A stretch of 64,000 bases of DNA, taken from assembly GCA_964017155.1 (NCBI GenBank), contig OZ024863.1, forward strand, positions 47,814,519-47,878,518. The letters run 5' to 3'. Below are positions 60,951 through 64,000 of the stretch, in pieces. The DNA comes from Oasisia sp. SBJ-2009. Its lineage: Eukaryota; Annelida; Polychaeta; Sabellida; Siboglinidae. How positions within the stretch are numbered: the first letter of the stretch is position 1; each line of letters opens with the position of its first letter. Under the pieces are notes generated by a model. That model was not told the origin of the DNA and made no database searches. It was given only the letters and a program-made list of their open reading frames with translations. Both the position numbers and the translations under genes were made by a program.

Positions 60951-61640
60951 TCTAAGGGTAGGCATGTTGTACCTCCTCGGGCAGTGGAAGAATGTGAGAC
61001 GGTGGTTTACTTGCCGATCTTTATTTCACTGCAACGTTCAAAACAGTCACGAAGAAATTATTTGTGGTTTAAGGCGCTGTCATCTTTCGGAATAATTTTG
61101 ATTTAAGACAAGTTCTCGTGAATGGGCATAGGACTACTGACGACTACAACAATTTAATCCGATAACCAGCGCGCAGAGCTACTCGCTGCGTACTTTTCTC
61201 TTAAAATCGGGTTTACGAAAACTGCTTTATTTAAATGTGAGAACGTGGTCAAACAACTGCCTGATTTAATAACACCGCACGTTGTCGACGATATTGAATC
61301 ACGTCTTTCCGCGGTTTGAATGGAGAGAAAAATCAATACCGCTCCGGGCCAAAGTGGCGGATATATACGCGCACAATAGGCGACTGACCGTGTGAATGTT
61401 CCCGAATCGACGCCTTGAATATATTCTAAGCGACGCGCCAGACATAACGAACCACCAGCGGAGCACTTGACTGAACTTTCCTTATGTGTACTGGGCTCGT
61501 CATTGTCTACTTGTGCGTTCGCTGAGCCCGGCTTTGCCGCGTCTGTGGGCCGGCCCGCGTGTATGTTCCCTTATCTAATCCACTCGATGCGTTTGACCCG
61601 TGTACGTAGCCTTGTACAGTCCATTCCAACGCGTGGTTCG

Positions 61641-61800
61641 GGAGTCTGTGTCTGGTACCAACCGTAGGTCCCCGCAATCGGGTTGCAGCTTTCATCAGAC
61701 AAGAATGCGCACTGCAAAGTGTGCATTCTTAGACCCAAGGCGTTTTTCGGTGCATGACGTCACTAGGTAGTTACGTAGGCAGACATTTTAATTAAATTCG
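61641..61800 (+). repeat. Left arm of a large inverted repeat
   Basis: About 158 bp whose reverse complement is at 63663-63813. Shared blocks read left to right are GGAGTCTGTGTC, GGGTTGCAGC, AAAGTGTGCAT, CTTAGACCCAAGGCG, TGCATGACGT, GCAGACATT and TTAAATT. Confidence 0.85.
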
Positions 61801-62470
61801 ACGTAGAATAATTTAAGTTATAAATTGCGACGAAAAAAATCACGTCTGTGAAAATAATGAGGTTACGTCAAAAAACCACCACGCAAACGTCCATGCTTGT
61901 AAGGTACACTCGCGGCTGATGATGGATAGGATAGACGAGACGCCGAGGGGGGAAACAATCGCGTTATCCAATATACAAATAGCTATCTCGGGGAAGTTCT
62001 TTTTTCGTTTCCGCGTCCATCACCTCTTGTCGTTCCGTTTCCGCGGAACGTTGTCACGTTTTACGGCGGTTTTACGGCGGAATTCACGCGGCAAGCTTGT
62101 AACGCGCCGCCGTCGCCGCACAGCGCATGCGTGACGCATGCGTGACGATAATGACAGCTTGCCGCTATCTGCGTCTGACAGCCGTGTCAGCAAATTGCCG
62201 ATGTCGACTAATTATGCTAACGGGCGGCGCCCGCTAGAGTCAAACGTGATTACACCGCGTGACCCAGACACAACGCGCCCTGTGGTCCGCGGGTGACAGC
62301 GAGCCAAGGCACTCGCAGGTGGACTCCGGTCCTTGTCGGCGACAGTCGCTTGTCTGCCAGAAACTTGTTTCGTCTCAATTCCCGTCTCCCTCTTCGTCCC
62401 CGGTATATTTTCCGTTACCGTCTGTCGACGTATCCGTATTTCCGTCTGTCTGTATTTCCGTGTCTCTATC
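61801..62470. other. Non-repetitive DNA inside the inverted arms
   Basis: CpG-rich, with the short palindrome-rich motif GCGCATGCGTGACGCATGCG near 62122. No exon recognised. Confidence 0.4.
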
Positions 62471-63541
<1,071 letters not shown>

Positions 63542-63662
63542 TTACTGTCTCTTCCGTATGTCCATCTCTAACTCTCGGCCTCCGTCTCCACGTCTCCCTG
63601 TTTTCTGTGTCTCCTTCGTCTCTCCGTCTCTCCGTGTTTTTTTTCGTTGCATTGATCTAGGT

Positions 63663-63813
63663 AAAATTTAATTTAATGTCTGCGTCCCTTGTGGGTAGTA
63701 ACGTCATGCACACGGAATCGCCTTGGGTCTAAGGATGCACACTTTGTCATTTTTTCCTGATGTCGGCTGCAACCTGGTGGCGGAAACCTAGGGTTTGTAC
63801 CTGACACAGACTC
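63663..63813 (-). repeat. Right arm of a large inverted repeat
   Basis: Reverse complement of 61641-61800 at roughly 75-80 percent identity by eye, longest exact block CGCCTTGGGTCTAAG. Its outer edge is the reverse complement of GGAGTCTGTG. Confidence 0.85.
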
Positions 63814-63814
63814 C

Positions 63815-64000
63815 TCCGTCCCTCCGTGCCCTCAGTCTACTTCGTCTCTACGTCTTCTCTATATCTCCATCTCTTCATCTTTCCATATCGCCGTCTCTTC
63901 GTCTCCTCTGTCTCTTAATCTCTCCGTCTCTTCGTCTCCTCTGTCTCTCTATCTCTATATTTCTCTATCTCTACGTCTCTTCCATTTCTCCCACATTCAC
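63815..64000. repeat. Degenerate (TCTCCGTCTCTTCG)n pyrimidine-rich sequence
   Basis: CTCTTCGTCTCC and CTCTATCTCT words continue to the window edge. Confidence 0.8.

Overview
The window reads as nuclear DNA from an invertebrate animal. It contains spliced genes with GT-AG introns, animal-specific protein families (an LEDGF/HDGF-type chromatin reader and a p24/TMED cargo receptor), a degenerate CR1/jockey-like LINE, several MITE-like repeat families and many long microsatellites. No bacterial, viral or organellar gene is visible. A marine lophotrochozoan such as a mollusc would fit the repeat style, but that is inference and no species is claimed.

Layout. (1) 547-12754, plus strand: fifteen exons of an LEDGF/HDGFL2-like gene. 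They run from the AT-hook and charged linker through the integrase-binding domain (IBD) to the stop, and join in frame as 767 codons. The N-terminal PWWP exons lie left of the window. A poly(A) signal lies at 13166. (2) 17351-15014, minus strand: a complete three-exon TMED3/TMED7-like gene of 209 aa that converges on gene 1, with a likely poly(A) signal at 13783-13778. (3) 17820-18865: 3' end of a dead non-LTR retrotransposon. (4) 18.9-32.2 kb: gene-free DNA with microsatellites, minisatellites and dispersed repeats. (5) 32.2-64 kb: a CpG-rich stretch leads to a probable first exon (33093-33138, signal peptide). A 21-nt microexon in matching phase follows at 38640-38660. No further exon was recognised, so the rest may be a very long intron or intergenic DNA. 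It is full of simple arrays, dispersed repeats and hairpins.

Most long ORFs in the window are translations of simple repeats. The best leads are: a 27/30-bp repeat that duplicates the splice acceptor of an IBD exon in frame; an IBD lacking the aspartate used by its vertebrate relatives for partner binding; an exact 38-bp array of four CTCF-like cores; two ~155-bp inverted arms enclosing about 1.06 kb of uninterrupted GTCTCC; a perfect 30-bp-arm palindrome; and several unclassified dispersed repeat families with two to four copies each. The two solid genes have unrelated jobs (chromatin tethering, ER-Golgi transport), and nothing suggests a joint pathway.
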